This document shows, one piece after another, positions 44,000-55,192 of a stretch of DNA of 64,000 nucleotides. Position numbers and translations under genes: made by a program. Location of the stretch: assembly GCA_016271365.2 (NCBI GenBank), contig CM057453.1, positions 501,617,001 to 501,681,000 on the forward strand, given 5' to 3'. The notes beneath the pieces are model-generated. The model was given only the letters and a program-made list of their open reading frames with translations. It was not told the origin of the DNA and made no database searches. How positions within the stretch are numbered: position 1 is the first letter of the stretch; each line of letters begins with the position of its first letter. This DNA comes from Neoceratodus forsteri (taxonomy: Eukaryota; Chordata; Ceratodontiformes; Ceratodontidae).

Positions 44000-46900
44000 A
44001 ATTTAGTTTCAATCCCAGAAAAATGAATGCCAAACTGGGGCATTCTGAATACCAGAAAGAAGTATTCAAAACTGGGGTATTCTCAATACCAGAAAGAAGA
44101 ATTCAAAATTGGGGCATTTTTAATACCAGAAAGAAGTATTCAAAACTGGGGTATTCACAATACCAGAAAAAAAGTATTCAAAACTAGGGCATTTTCAGAA
44201 CCAGAAAGAAGTATTCGAAACTGGGGCATTTTCAATACCAGAAAGAAGTATTCAAAACTGAGGCATTCACAGTACCAGAAAGAAGTATTCAAAATGGGGG
44301 TATTCACAATACCAGAAAGAAGTATTCAAAACTGGGGCATTTTTAATACCAGAAAGAAGTATTCAAAACTGGGTATTCACAATACCAGAAAGAAATATTC
44401 AAAACTGAGGTCATCTCAAAACCAGAAAGAAGTATTCAAAACTGGGGTATTTTCAATACCAGAAAGAAGTATTCAAAACTGGGGTATTTCCAATACCAGA
44501 AATAAGTATTAAAAACCAGGGTATTCACAAAACCCGAAAGAAGTATTCAAAACTGGGGCATTTTCAATAACAGAAAGAAGTATTCAAAATTGGGGCATTC
44601 ACAATACCAGAAAGAAGTATTAAAAACTGGGGTATTCTCAAAACTAGAGAGAAGTATTCAAAACAGGGGCATTCACAATACCAGAAAGAAGTATTCAAAA
44701 CTGGGGTATTTCCAAAACCAGAAATCAGTATTCAAAACTGGGATATTTTCAAAAGCAGAAAGAAGTACTCAGTATTGGGGTATTCTTAAACCCAGAAATA
44801 AGTATTCAAAATTGCGGTATTCTCAATATCAGAAGGAAGTATTCAAAACTGGGGTGTTTCCAATACCAGAAAAAAAGTATTCAAAACTGGGGTATTCATA
44901 ATTCCTGAAAGAAGTATTCATGACCAGGGTATTTTCAATACCAGAAAGAAGTATTCAAAACTGGGGTATTCATAATACCAGAAAGAAGTATTCATGACTG
45001 GGGTATTTTCAATACCAGAAAGAAGTATTCAAAACTAGGGTATTCATAATACTAGAAATAAGTATTCAAAACAGGGGTATTTCCAATACCAGAAAGAAGC
45101 ATTCAAAACTAGGGTATTCAAAATACCAGAAAGAAGTATTTAAAACAGGGGTATTTTCAATACCAAAAAGAAGAATTCAAAACTGGAGTATTTGCAATAC
45201 CAGAAAGAAGTACTCAGAATTGGGGTATTCACAATACTAGAAAGAAGTATTCAAAACTGGGGTATTCTCAAAATCAGACAGACATATTCAAAACTGGGGT
45301 ATTTCAAATACCAGAAAGAAGTATTCAAAACCAGGGTATTCATAATACCAGAAAAAAGTATTCATGACTGGGGTATTTTCAATACCAGAAAGAAGCATTC
45401 AAAACTAGGGTATTCAAAATACCAGAAAGAAGTATTTAAAACAGGGGTATTTTCAATACCAAAAAGAAGAATTAAAACTGGAGTATTTGCAATATCAGAA
45501 AGAAGTATTCAAAATTGGGGTATTCTCAATACCAGAAAGAAGTATTCAAAAATGGGGCATTTTTAATACCAGAAAGAAGTATTCAAAACTGGGATATTCA
45601 CAATACCAGAAAAAATTATTCAAAACTAGGGCATTTTCAGTACCAGAAAGAAGTATTCAAAACTGGGTCATTTTCAATACCAGAGGAAGTATTCAAAATG
45701 GGGGTATTCATAATATCAGAAAGAAGTATTTAAAACTGGGGTATTCACAATTCCAGAAAGAAGTATTGAAAACGGGGGTATTTTCACTACCAGAAATAAG
45801 TATTCAAAACTGAGGCATTCACAGTACCAGAAAGAAGTATTCAAATTGGGGGTATTCACAGTACCAGAAATAAGTATTCAAAACTGGGGTATTTTCAATA
45901 GCAGAAAGAAGTATTCAATATTGGGGTATTCTTAAAACCAGAAATAAGTATTCAAAATGCGGGTATTCACAATATCAGAAAGAAGTATTCAAAACTGAGG
46001 TATTCTCAAAACCAGAAAGAAGTATTCAAAACTGGGGTATTTTCAATATCAGAAAGAAGTATTCAAAATTGGGGTATTCATAATTCCAGAAATAAGTATT
46101 CATGAACTGGGTATTTTCAATACCAGAAAGAAGTATTCAAAACTGGGGTATTCATAATACCAGAAAGAAGTATTCATGACTGGGGTATTTTCAATACCAG
46201 AAAGAAGTATTCAAAACTGGGTATTCATAAATACCAGAAAGAAGTATTCAAAATTAGGGTATTCAAAATACCAGAAAGAAGTATTCAAAACTGGAGTATT
46301 TTCAATACCAGAAATAAGTATTCAAAACTGGAGCATTTTCAATACCAGAAAGAAGTATTCAAAACTGGGTATTCACAATACCAGAAAGAAGTATTCAAAA
46401 CTGGGGTATTCTCAAAACCAGACAGACATATTCAAAACTGGGGTGTTTCGATTACCAGAAAGAAGTATTCAAAACCAGGGTATTCATAATACCAGAAAGA
46501 AGTATTCATGACTGGGGTATTTTCAATACCAGAAAGAAGCATTCAAAACTAGGGTATTCAAAATACCAGAAAAAAGTATTTAAAACAGGGGTATTTTCAA
46601 TACCAGAAAAAAGTATTCAAAACTGGAGTATTTGCAATACCAGAAAGAAGTATTCAAAATTGGGGTATTCTCAATACCAGAAAGAAGTATTCAGAATTGG
46701 GGCATTTTTAATACCAGAAAGAAGTATTCAAAACTGGGGTATTCACAATACCAGAAAAAATTATTCAAAACTAGGGCATTTTCAGTACCAGAAAGAAGTA
46801 TTCAAAACTGGGTCATTTTCAATACCGAGGAAGTATTCAAAATGGGGGTATTCATAATATCAGAAAGAAATATTCAAAACTGAGGTATTCTCAAAACCAG

Positions 46901-48469
46901 AAAGAAGTATTCAAAACTGGGGTATTTTCAATACCAGAAAAAAGTATTCAAAACTGGGGTATTTCCAGTACCAGAAAGAAGTATTAAAAACCAGGGTATT
47001 CACAATACCAGAAAGAAGTATTGAAAACGGGGGTATTTTCACTACCAGAAATAAGAATTCAAAACTGAGGCATTCACAGTACCAGAAAGAAGTATTCAAA
47101 ATGGGGGTATTCACAATACCAGAAAGAAGTATTCAAAACGGGGGCATTTTCAATACCAGAAAGAAGTATTCAAAACTGGGTATTCACAATACCAGAAAGA
47201 AGTATCAAAACCGGGGTATTCTGAAAACTAGAAAGAAGTATTCAAAACTGGAGTATTCACAATACCAGAAAGAAATATTCTAAACTGAGGTCTTCTCAAA
47301 ACCAGAAAAAAGTATTCAAAACTGGGGTATTTCCAATACCAGAAAGAAGTATTCAAAACCAGGGTATTCACAATACCAGAAAGAAGTATTCGAAACTGGG
47401 GCATTTTCAATACCAGAAAGAAGTATTCAAAATTGGGGTATTCACAATACCAGAAAGAAGTAGTCGAAACAGGGTATTTCCAATATCAGAAAAAAGTATT
47501 CAAAACTGGGGTATTCTCAGTACCAGAAAAAAATATTCAAAACTGGGGTATTCATAATACCAGAAAGAAGTATTCATGACTGGGGTATTTTCAATACCAG
47601 AAAGAGGTATTCAAAACTAGGGTATTCATAATACTAGAAATAAGTATTCAAAACAGGGGAATTTCCAATACCAGAAAGAAGTATTCAAAATTGGGGTATT
47701 CACAATACCAGAAAGAAGTATTCAAAACTGGGGCATTTTCAATACCAGAAAGGAGTATTCAAACCAGGGTATTCTCAATACCAGAAAGACATATACAAAA
47801 CTGGGGTATTTCCAATACCAGAAAGAAGTATTCAGAACCAGAGTATTCATAATACCATAAAGAAATATTCAAAACTGGGGCATTTTCAATACCAGAAAGA
47901 AGTATTCAAAATTGGGGTATTCACAATGCCAGAAAAAAGTATTCAAAACTGGGGTATTCTCAAAACTAGAAAGAAGTATTCAAAACTGGGGTATTCATAA
48001 TATCAGAAAGAAATATTAAAAACTGAGGTATTCTCAAAACCAGAAAGAAGTATTCAAAACTGGGGTATTTTCAATACCAGAAAGAAGTATTCAAAACTGG
48101 GGTATTTCCAATACCAGAAAGAAGTATTCAAAACTGGAGTATTCATAATGCCAGAAAGAATTATTCATGACTGGGGTATTTTCAATACCAAAAAGAAGTG
48201 TTCAAAACTGGAGTATTCATAATACCAGAAAGAAGTATTCATGACTGGGGTATTTTCAATACCCGAAAGAAGCATTCAAAACTAGGGTATTCAAAATACC
48301 AGAAAGAAGTATTCAATACGGGTATTTTCAATACCAGAAAGAAGTATTCAAAACTGGAGTATTTACAATACCAGAAAGAGGTATTCAAAACTGGGGTATT
48401 CATAATACCAGAAAGAAGTATTCAAAATTGGGGTATTCACAATACCAGAAAGAAGTATTCAAAACTGGG
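44000..48469 (+). repeat. 37-bp satellite array
   Basis: About 4.45 kb, near 120 units, of a 37-bp monomer whose core reads ccagaaagaagtattcaaaa; the rest varies around 'ctggggtattttcaata', with alternatives 'tattcacaata' and 'tatttccaata'. Some units have lost one base. Because 37 is not divisible by three, one reading frame passes through all three phases of the monomer, and the consensus has no stop in any of them. This gives fortuitous ORFs such as 44027-44512, 45192-45566 and 46176-46511. The left edge fades out around 44000; the right edge is cut sharply by the LTR at 48470. Confidence 0.95.
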
Positions 48470-50318
48470 TGTCACAGGGTGACCTGTGATGGGTGAGGGT
48501 TTTAGAAAAACATTACCCCCGCAAAGGAAATAAAGCGCTTAGGTGATTTAGTTATTTATAGTACAGGTATGGTTACAGCTTTATAATGAAATGGGGCTGG
48601 AAAATATTTGTTTGAGGTTCCTTTGGGGATTTGTCTTCCCAATAGGAATTACAGGTGCCCATAGGGCACTATGGAATAGTGAACACCCGAGTTAGAATTC
48701 CCTGCTGTTTCTGAATGTATCCAAATAATAGCAGATGCTAGTAAGTAGAGGATTAGAACTGTTGGTATCTTTTTCCAGTAAAAGCAATGGTGCTCTGAAC
48801 TGTGAAGTGCTCTGCTGTTTGTCCCTATACAGTACTTATAGTTGGAAGCAGGAGTATTTGGATAGTAAAAGAATAGTAAAAGAAATTGGTGGAAACCGCC
48901 ACTCAGGGATCTGCAGGTGGTAGATATAGGTTTTTCCTCATGGTGGTATGTTTTTTCTAATTTAATGCTAATTTGGGCTGTGTTCTCTGACAGCATTGGT
49001 TTGCATCGGGGGGGGTAAGTGTTTTAATGGGAGACTGAGGTGTGGGATATTCTATCCCCCCTTAACACATTCAGCATGGTTAAATTCTCTTGAGGAATGT
49101 ATGCACCTGGATAGTCTCACATTTAGAGCCCAGACACTTGCCCCAGTAATGCTGAGTATGTCCGTTGGTGTTTATGTTGAAACGGACCTGCACGATAGTG
49201 CGTCCATGCGTGCTGCGTGAATGTGTGCATGGAGCATAGTGCGAATGCTCCGTGAAAAACAAGTGTAGTGGCTTGTTTATTTTAAACATTGCACACAGCA
49301 CCTAAAGAGGCACAAGTGATTGCTTTGTGGTGGAAAGGGTAGTAAAATAAACAAACCAGTAGACTGAAGTGCACACAAGCTTCTTTCTGGCTGATTCAGG
49401 GTTATGCCTTGTTTTGCAGGTCTGTACAGCGTTTTGGGAAAGTGTGCCTCCAAGGTAAGGGTGAATACTGTAATGGAGGCTCTTGTTTGTGGGTGGACAG
49501 TGTAGGGAGTGTTTGGCACTTCGGGAAGGGGTTTGCGTGTTGTTTGTGTGTTGGGACGGGCAGCTGCACATCTGCCTAGCTCTGTGCTGCAAGTTGTTGC
49601 CTTTAGTGTCTCGGGACCATACTTTAGCTTGGCGGGCATGCTTAGCGCGCCGGCCGCTTCTGTGGGCCATTGTTGGAGCTGCCGCTGTGCCTTGTGGCAT
49701 GTTTGTGCACTCAAGCTGCATGGGTGGTGTTCTTGTAACCGTTAAGGAGAAATAAAAGAAATATAAAAGAAAACTAATGAATGAGCTGAGCAAGAAACAG
49801 AGCACTGAGGGAGGTGAGCAAGATAGGCATCTGCTACCTCCACCCGGCGTTTCAGCTCTCGTGTTCCTGTTTCCACTTCATCTTTGTGTATCTTACTTCC
49901 AGGGCTCACTGTCCGCCCAAAGAAACTGAAGCAAGTGTTTTTTATTTCTTTTTCAAACATTTAAATTTAGGCAGCATAATGGTCCTAATGGAAGGAGCTG
50001 CACTTACCCCTCTCTCTGGTCTGCTGTTCCCTGTATAATTTCAGGACTCCTTTCGGAGCCTGCTGGCCTTGTAGTTACTATATTTATACAGTTTAAGGCA
50101 GGACCATTTGAGTGGAGGTGGAGTTCATTAATTATTTATGAAGTCTTTTGTTTTTTCTTTTGAAATATAAATTAAATAGTATTTATTCCCAGTGTCATGT
50201 TATACAAATGGTAGACTAGTACTGCTAAATGAAGATTGAAGTAAAAACAGTTTGCATTGTTTCAAAATAAAAGCTTGAAACACTAGATGTCTTAGAGTCA
50301 CATGGGTTTGTAAGCAAG

Positions 50319-50326
50319 TATATAAG
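50319..50326 (+). promoter_or_regulatory. LTR-1 TATA box
   Basis: TATATAAG, about 240 bases upstream of the AATAAA. The same element is conserved at 54492-54499 in LTR-2, so U3 is long and R-U5 short. Transcription would start near 50350. Confidence 0.65.
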
Positions 50327-50562
50327 GGTTGATATTACAAGCCATTTCAGATAGGTGTTTGGTCTGGAGGCAGACTCCAGTAGGGAGCTCTGAGTATTGC
50401 TCCCAGGTTTTGAAGTAGAACACCTGGGATGGCTAGCTCTTTCTGGCTATATATTTCCAGTGACTTTTATGAGTTATGACTGCCATTTAAGTTTATTATT
50501 TATATCGTACCAGTTCGCTATTTAAATATGTCTTGCTAAAAAGAAGAAAGATGCTGAAGTAA

Positions 50563-50568
50563 AATAAA
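50563..50568 (+). promoter_or_regulatory. LTR-1 polyadenylation signal
   Basis: AATAAA about 240 bases after the TATA box and 82 bases before the LTR end; conserved in LTR-2 at 54735-54740. Other AATAAA hexamers upstream lie before the TATA box. Confidence 0.6.
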
Positions 50569-50652
50569 TTTGTTGAATTTTTTTACCTGCAATTGTGTCA
50601 CACTACTGTGCAGTCTGTTCAGTCCATGAAGTCACCCTCACCCTATAACACA

Positions 50653-50669
50653 TGGTGGTAGTGGTGGGA
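50653..50669 (+). promoter_or_regulatory. primer binding site, first copy
   Basis: tggtggtagtggtggga two bases after the LTR-1 end; the second copy after LTR-2 reads tggtggcagtggtggga. A TGG-initial sequence here is the expected complement of a tRNA 3' CCA end. The tRNA species was not identified. Confidence 0.7.
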
Positions 50670-50804
50670 TATTGTGGTTGGCCTGACCAAGGCCTAGTGG
50701 ACTATGGTGTTGCAGGACAGAACAGCGGGGGTCCATAGGGGTGCTGTGAAGTTGATATTCCCCTGGATGTTGGTTGAAAGAGACTGGAGGTACGACTTTT
50801 GAAT

Positions 50805-51371
50805 ATGGTGCCAGTGGTGATGATGCCAAGTGAGGATGGTGACCTAGGTGAGCAGTATCAGCGAATGATCCAGATGAGCCTGGTACGCTACCTGTTCGAG
50901 CGATGGGTGGAGGCTGAGAATTGAAGGAGAGAGGTTGAGCAGAGATATGTGGAGCTATGGATCCAGAGGTTAGACAGCAGTGAATTGTGCAGGGAAAACG
51001 GGCCTGAGAAGGTGGAAGTAGAGATGCCTGTGCTGCCTATGTTCCCTGGGATGGAGTGTGCTATTGAGGTGATGCCTGTGCTACCTATGTTCCCTGGGAT
51101 GGAGTGTGCTAATGAGGAGATGCCTATGTTGCCTATGTTCCTTGGGGTGGATTGGATGGGAGAACATGTAACTGAGACTTTAAAAAAGTCCCCAGGTGAA
51201 ACTGGTCTGGACTTTGTGTGTTCTGGGGTGAAGTCTGCAGACAGGGTAGAGTCGACCATCAAGAAAGAAGAAGCAGTAACTGCTGAAGGGACATTTAAAG
51301 TGTTAATAATAAGTATTCTTGTGTTAATTGGAAACAGTTACAAACAGGAGATGTTGAAGTGGGTAAGCTGA
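50805..51371 (+). pseudogene. retroelement gag-like ORF, short version
   Basis: ATG at 50805, about 155 bases after the LTR. The N-terminus (PSEDGDLGEQYQRM, RYLFERWVEAEN, RYVELWIQRLDSSELCREN) is charged and helical. An in-frame TGA at 50922-50924 interrupts it. At 51024-51119 there are two full 16-residue units of the MPVLPMFPGMECANEE type, with a third degenerate one to about 51160. The rest (TLKKSPGETGLDFVC, IKKEEAVTAEG) is unfamiliar and ends at TGA 51369. The position argues for gag; the sequence does not match a capsid I can name. It shares its N-terminus with the ORF at 54974. Confidence 0.7.
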
Positions 51372-51426
51372 GTAAGTTGGCTACCAACAAAGTGGGGACT
51401 AGTAAAGGGATCATATTGTGGTAGTA

Positions 51427-51621
51427 TGAATTTAGGGATGGGATATTATGCCACATGGGGCCTAACCCCCTTACCCAGCAGATAGAAGCAAGGGTGGTGG
51501 TACCCAGGGCTTACAGAAGGGAACCGTTGGAGACAGTATTCAGGGATGTTCAACCCCTAGATCCTGAGGAGGTCTTGGGACACCTTACACCATACTTTCA
51601 TTGGTCAGGAATGTACTGCTA
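51427..51621 (+). pseudogene. integrase N-terminal remnant
   Basis: In the frame GAA TTT AGG..., the sequence reads EFRDGILCHMGPNPLTQQ, then ARVVVPRAYRREPLETVF, then HLTPYFHWSGMY and a stop. This is the run-up to and first half of a gypsy integrase zinc finger: RDG.LYR.., VVP..YR..L, H...HLG, RFYWPGM. There is no ATG and the zinc CC pair is missing. Between gag (51371) and this piece there is no room for protease, RT or RNase H, so the copy is an internally deleted, non-autonomous derivative. Confidence 0.7.
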
Positions 51622-52838
51622 GGTAGCGACATATATAAGGGGCAGGATTGTAAGTCATCATAGGGAGATTACAGAACGTGGAAGAGGAGTAGCCCAGAGG
51701 GTTGAAGTTCACAAACAGTGGCACCCGTGGAAAAAGGGGTGGTCTACATGTAGAGTAATTGGTTCCAGATGGTAGACAGCTTTTCAGAAATATGGTAAAG
51801 ATGGCTAGTTGTGGTTACATGCTATAGGAATATGGTGATGCATGTAACCCAGGTCAGGGTATGCGTAAATTAAATTTCTGGGATAATGGAAAAAGTCTCT
51901 TGAGGTGTTATTTAGTATAGTGCTAGGGTTATGGTAGAAAGGTGCATGCTTCCCTGGGGTGGACTTTGGGCATAAGGAAGGGCCGTAACTTTAATCTCCC
52001 TCCCGGGTGGAATGTGAGGGATTGTCACTGTGCTATCTATTGTTTTGGGAGTCTTTTCAAAAAAGTCTTAAAATGTGTCTCATAAACTGAGTACTGAGTA
52101 TATTCCTTAGTTATGAAAATGAAAGATTGATGGGTGGAGTGTTATAACGAAGTAACCTCAGTTACACACAATGATATGATATTGCTTAAGAAGTGTTTGC
52201 ATATTGTGTGTATTATGAAATGTGATTCTGAATTTGCATGTGCCTTGTGATCCTAAAAGATTTCTGATGGCTTCAAAGGGGTCCATGTAACTATGCTGAA
52301 GCACTAAGATTTTGTTTTCTTATGTTTCCTTTTTAGCACTGTTTAGTTTTTCTAGTTACCCTTTTTGGACTGAGGGTTGGTCGTCTTCAGCCGTTTCTTT
52401 TCTTTCTGAACTGTCTGATGTCTTCAAGCTTTCTTTTCCCTCTATTTCTGGTCAAAAGTACAAATGTTGTTTTAGTGGCTTTCTGTCATTGGGTACACTC
52501 CAGAAAACATCTGTTGGGAACATTGCTCAGGTTGCCTACTCTGTTCCAGAACTGACATAAGGATTCTGTAGTACAGTTCCTGATATCATATCATTATGTA
52601 GCAAATGTCTGATCTGTTAAAAGATGATAGGGAGACCACTACATAAGCCCCAGGGTAATTGATAAGATATTTCTTTCATAGAAATGTTGGTGCAGTGTTG
52701 CCATCTTAAAAAAAATAAAAAAAAATAAAAAGGACTCTGGGGTGGAGCTCTTTGATGTGAGTGGGCCGGAGCTCCAATAACCCCCCTCCTGCTTTAAGAA
52801 GTATCGGTTTTGGACAACCAAGAACTGGTGGCCCTTTT
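51622..52838. other. retroelement 3' interior, no clear coding
   Basis: The early part (to about 51780) may be further degraded integrase. The remainder shows only short frames and an A-run (52705-52730). Nothing else recognised. Confidence 0.45.
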
Positions 52839-52851
52839 AGGTGGGGAGGAA
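52839..52851 (+). promoter_or_regulatory. polypurine tract before LTR-2
   Basis: aggtggggaggaa directly abuts TGTCACAGG at 52852, where plus-strand DNA priming should occur. This fixes the element's orientation as plus. Confidence 0.8.
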
Positions 52852-54821
52852 TGTCACAGGGTGACCTGTGACGGGTGGGGGTTTTAGAAAAATATTAACC
52901 CCCCGCAAAGGATATAATGGGCTTAGGTGATTTAGTTATTTATAGTACAGGTATGGTTACAACTTTATAATGAAATGGGGCTGGAAAATATTTGTTTGAG
53001 GTTCCTTTGGGGATTCGTCTTCCTAATGGAATTACAGGTGCCTATAGGGCGCTATGAAATACTGAATGCCCCGAGTTAGACTACGCTGCTGCTTCTGAAT
53101 ATGTCTGAATAAAAGCAGATGCTAGTAAGTAGAGGATTAGAACTGTTGGTATCTTTTTTCCAATAAAAGCAATGGTGCTCTGAATTGTGAAGTGCTCTGC
53201 TATTTGTCCCTATACTAATAGTGGGAAGCAGGAGCGCTTGGATAGTAAAAGAATAGTAAAAGAAATTGGTGGAAACCACCATTCTGGGATTTGCAGGTGG
53301 TAGATATAGGTTTTTCCTCATGGTGGTACGGTTTCTCTAATTTCATGCTAATTTAGGCTGCATTCTGTGAGAGCACTGGATTGCATTGGGAGGGTAAGTG
53401 TTTGAATGGGAGACTCAGGTGTGGGATGTTCCCCCCCTTAACACATTCAGCATGGTTAAATTCTCTTGAGGAATGTATGCACCTGGACAGTCTCACATTT
53501 AGAGCCAGGACACCTGCCCCAGTAATGCTGAGTATGTCCGTTGGTGTTTATGGTGAAACGGACCTGCACGATAGTGTGTGCATGCGCGCTGCTTGAATGT
53601 GTGCATGGAGCTTTGCGGTAGTGTGAATGTTCCGTGAAAAATGAGCATAGCGGCTTGTTTATTTTAAACATTTTGCACACAGCACATAAAGAGGCACAAG
53701 TGATTGCTTTGTAGTGGAAAGGTTAGTAAAGTAAAAAAAGCAGTGGGCTGCAGTGCACACATGCTTCCCTCTGGCTGATTCAGGGTTATGCCTAGTTTTG
53801 CAGGTCCGTACAGCGTTTTGGGAAAGTGTGCCTCCAAGGTAAGGGTGAATACTGTAATGGAGGCTCCTCTTGGTGGTTGGACAGTGTAGGGGGTGTTCGG
53901 CGCTTCAGGCAGGGGTTCACATGTTGTTTGTGTGTTGGGATGGGTGGCTGCACATCTGCCTAGCTCTGTGCTGCAAGTTGTTGCTTTTAGAGACTTGGAA
54001 CCTTCCTTCAGCTTGGTGGGCATGGTTGGGGCGTTCCACTTCATCTTTGTGTATCTTACTTCCAGGGCTCACTGTCCGCCCAAAGAAACTGAAGCAAGTG
54101 TTTTTTGTTATTTCTTTTTCAAACATTTAAATTTAGGCAGAATAATGGTCCTAATGGAAGGAGCTGCACTTACCCCTCTCTCTGGTCTGCTGTTCCCTGT
54201 ATAATTTCAGGACTCCTTTAGGAGCGTGCTGGCCTTGTGATTGCTATATTTATACAGTTTAAGGCAGGACCACTTGAGTGGAGGTGGAGCTCATTAATTA
54301 TTTACGAAATCATTTGCTTTTTCTTTTGAAATATAAATTAAACAGTATTTATTTCCAGTGTCATGTGTTTTACAAATGTTATAACAGTACTGTTAAATGA
54401 AGATTGAAGTAAAAACAGTTTGTATTATTTAAAATAAAAGCTTGAAACACTAGATGGGGCGGGCTTAGAGTCACATGGGTTTGTAAGCAAGTATATAAGG
54501 GTTGATATTACAAGCCATTTCAGATAGCTGTTTGGTCTGGAGGCAGACTCCAGTAGGGAGCTCTGAGTATTGTTCCCAGGTTTTGAAGTAGAACACCTGG
54601 GATGGCTAGCTCTTTCTGGCTATATAGTTCCAATGACTTTTATGAGTTATGGCTGCCATTCAATTTATTATTTAAATCGTGCCAGTTCACTGTTTAAATA
54701 TGTGTTGCTAAAAAGAAGAAAGATGCTGAAGTAAAATAAATTTGCTGATATTTTTACCTGCAATTGTGTCACACTACTGTGCAATCTGTTCAGTCCACAA
54801 AGTCGCCCACACCCTACTACA
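52852..54821 (+). mobile_element. second LTR of the satellite-bearing retroelement (LTR-2)
   Basis: Starts TGTCACAGGG and ends CCCTACTACA, 1,970 bp, parallel to LTR-1 with scattered substitutions and a deletion of about 210 bp near 54030. It follows a polypurine tract, so it serves as 3' LTR of the first copy. It is also followed by a primer binding site and gag, so it serves as 5' LTR of a second copy. Such an LTR-internal-LTR-internal order arises from LTR recombination or tandem insertion. Confidence 0.88.
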
Positions 54822-54823
54822 CA

Positions 54824-54840
54824 TGGTGGCAGTGGTGGGA
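54824..54840 (+). promoter_or_regulatory. primer binding site, second copy
   Basis: tggtggcagtggtggga, two bases after LTR-2, in the same position as the first copy. Confidence 0.7.
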
Positions 54841-54973
54841 TATTGCAGTTGACCTGACCAACACCTAGTGGACTGTGGTGTTGCAGGACAGAACAGTGGG
54901 TCCATGGAGGTGATGTGAAGTTGATATTCCCCTGGATGTTGGTTGAAAGAGACTGGAGGTACTACTTTTGAAT

Positions 54974-55192
54974 ATGGCGCCAGTGGTGATAATGCCAAGT
55001 GAGGATGGTGGCCTGGGTGAGCAGTATCAGCGAATGACCCAGATAAGCCAGGCACACTACCTGTTCAAGCAATGGGTGGACACTGAGAATCAAAAGAGAG
55101 AGGTCAAGCAGAGGTATGTGGAGCTATGGATCCAGAGGTTAGACAGCAGTGAATTGTGCAGGGAAAACGGGCCTGAGAAGGTGGAAGTAGAG
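54974..55192 (+). CDS. gag-like N-terminus of the satellite-bearing copy
   Basis: ATG at 54974 matches the start of the copy at 50805. The 73-residue N-terminus (PSEDGGLGEQYQRM, HYLFKQWVDTENQKREVKQR, WIQRLDSSELCREN) has no internal stop here, unlike the first copy. It runs in frame into the repeat array without a junction. The frame remains open to a TGA near 55785, then is lost through an indel within the repeats. The domain is charged and probably helical; the function is unknown. Homology between the two copies covers leader, N-terminus and repeat start, so the array is clearly part of this gene. Confidence 0.7.

Larger units (their letters stand above)
48470..50650 (+). mobile_element. 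5' LTR of the satellite-bearing retroelement (LTR-1)
   Basis: Starts TGTCACAGGG and ends CCCTATAACA (TG...CA), 2,181 bp. It is closely similar along its length to 52852-54821, apart from a segment of about 210 bp (roughly 49645-49870) missing there. It is followed after two bases by a primer-binding-site-like sequence. A TATA box and a polyadenylation signal sit in the right places near its 3' end. The outer end cuts directly into the 37-bp satellite, so the element inserted into that array. Confidence 0.88.

Noticed and set aside
44000..48469. CRISPR-like regular repeat array
   Set aside because: The repeats are directly adjacent, without unique spacers, and drift gradually. It is a satellite in eukaryotic DNA.
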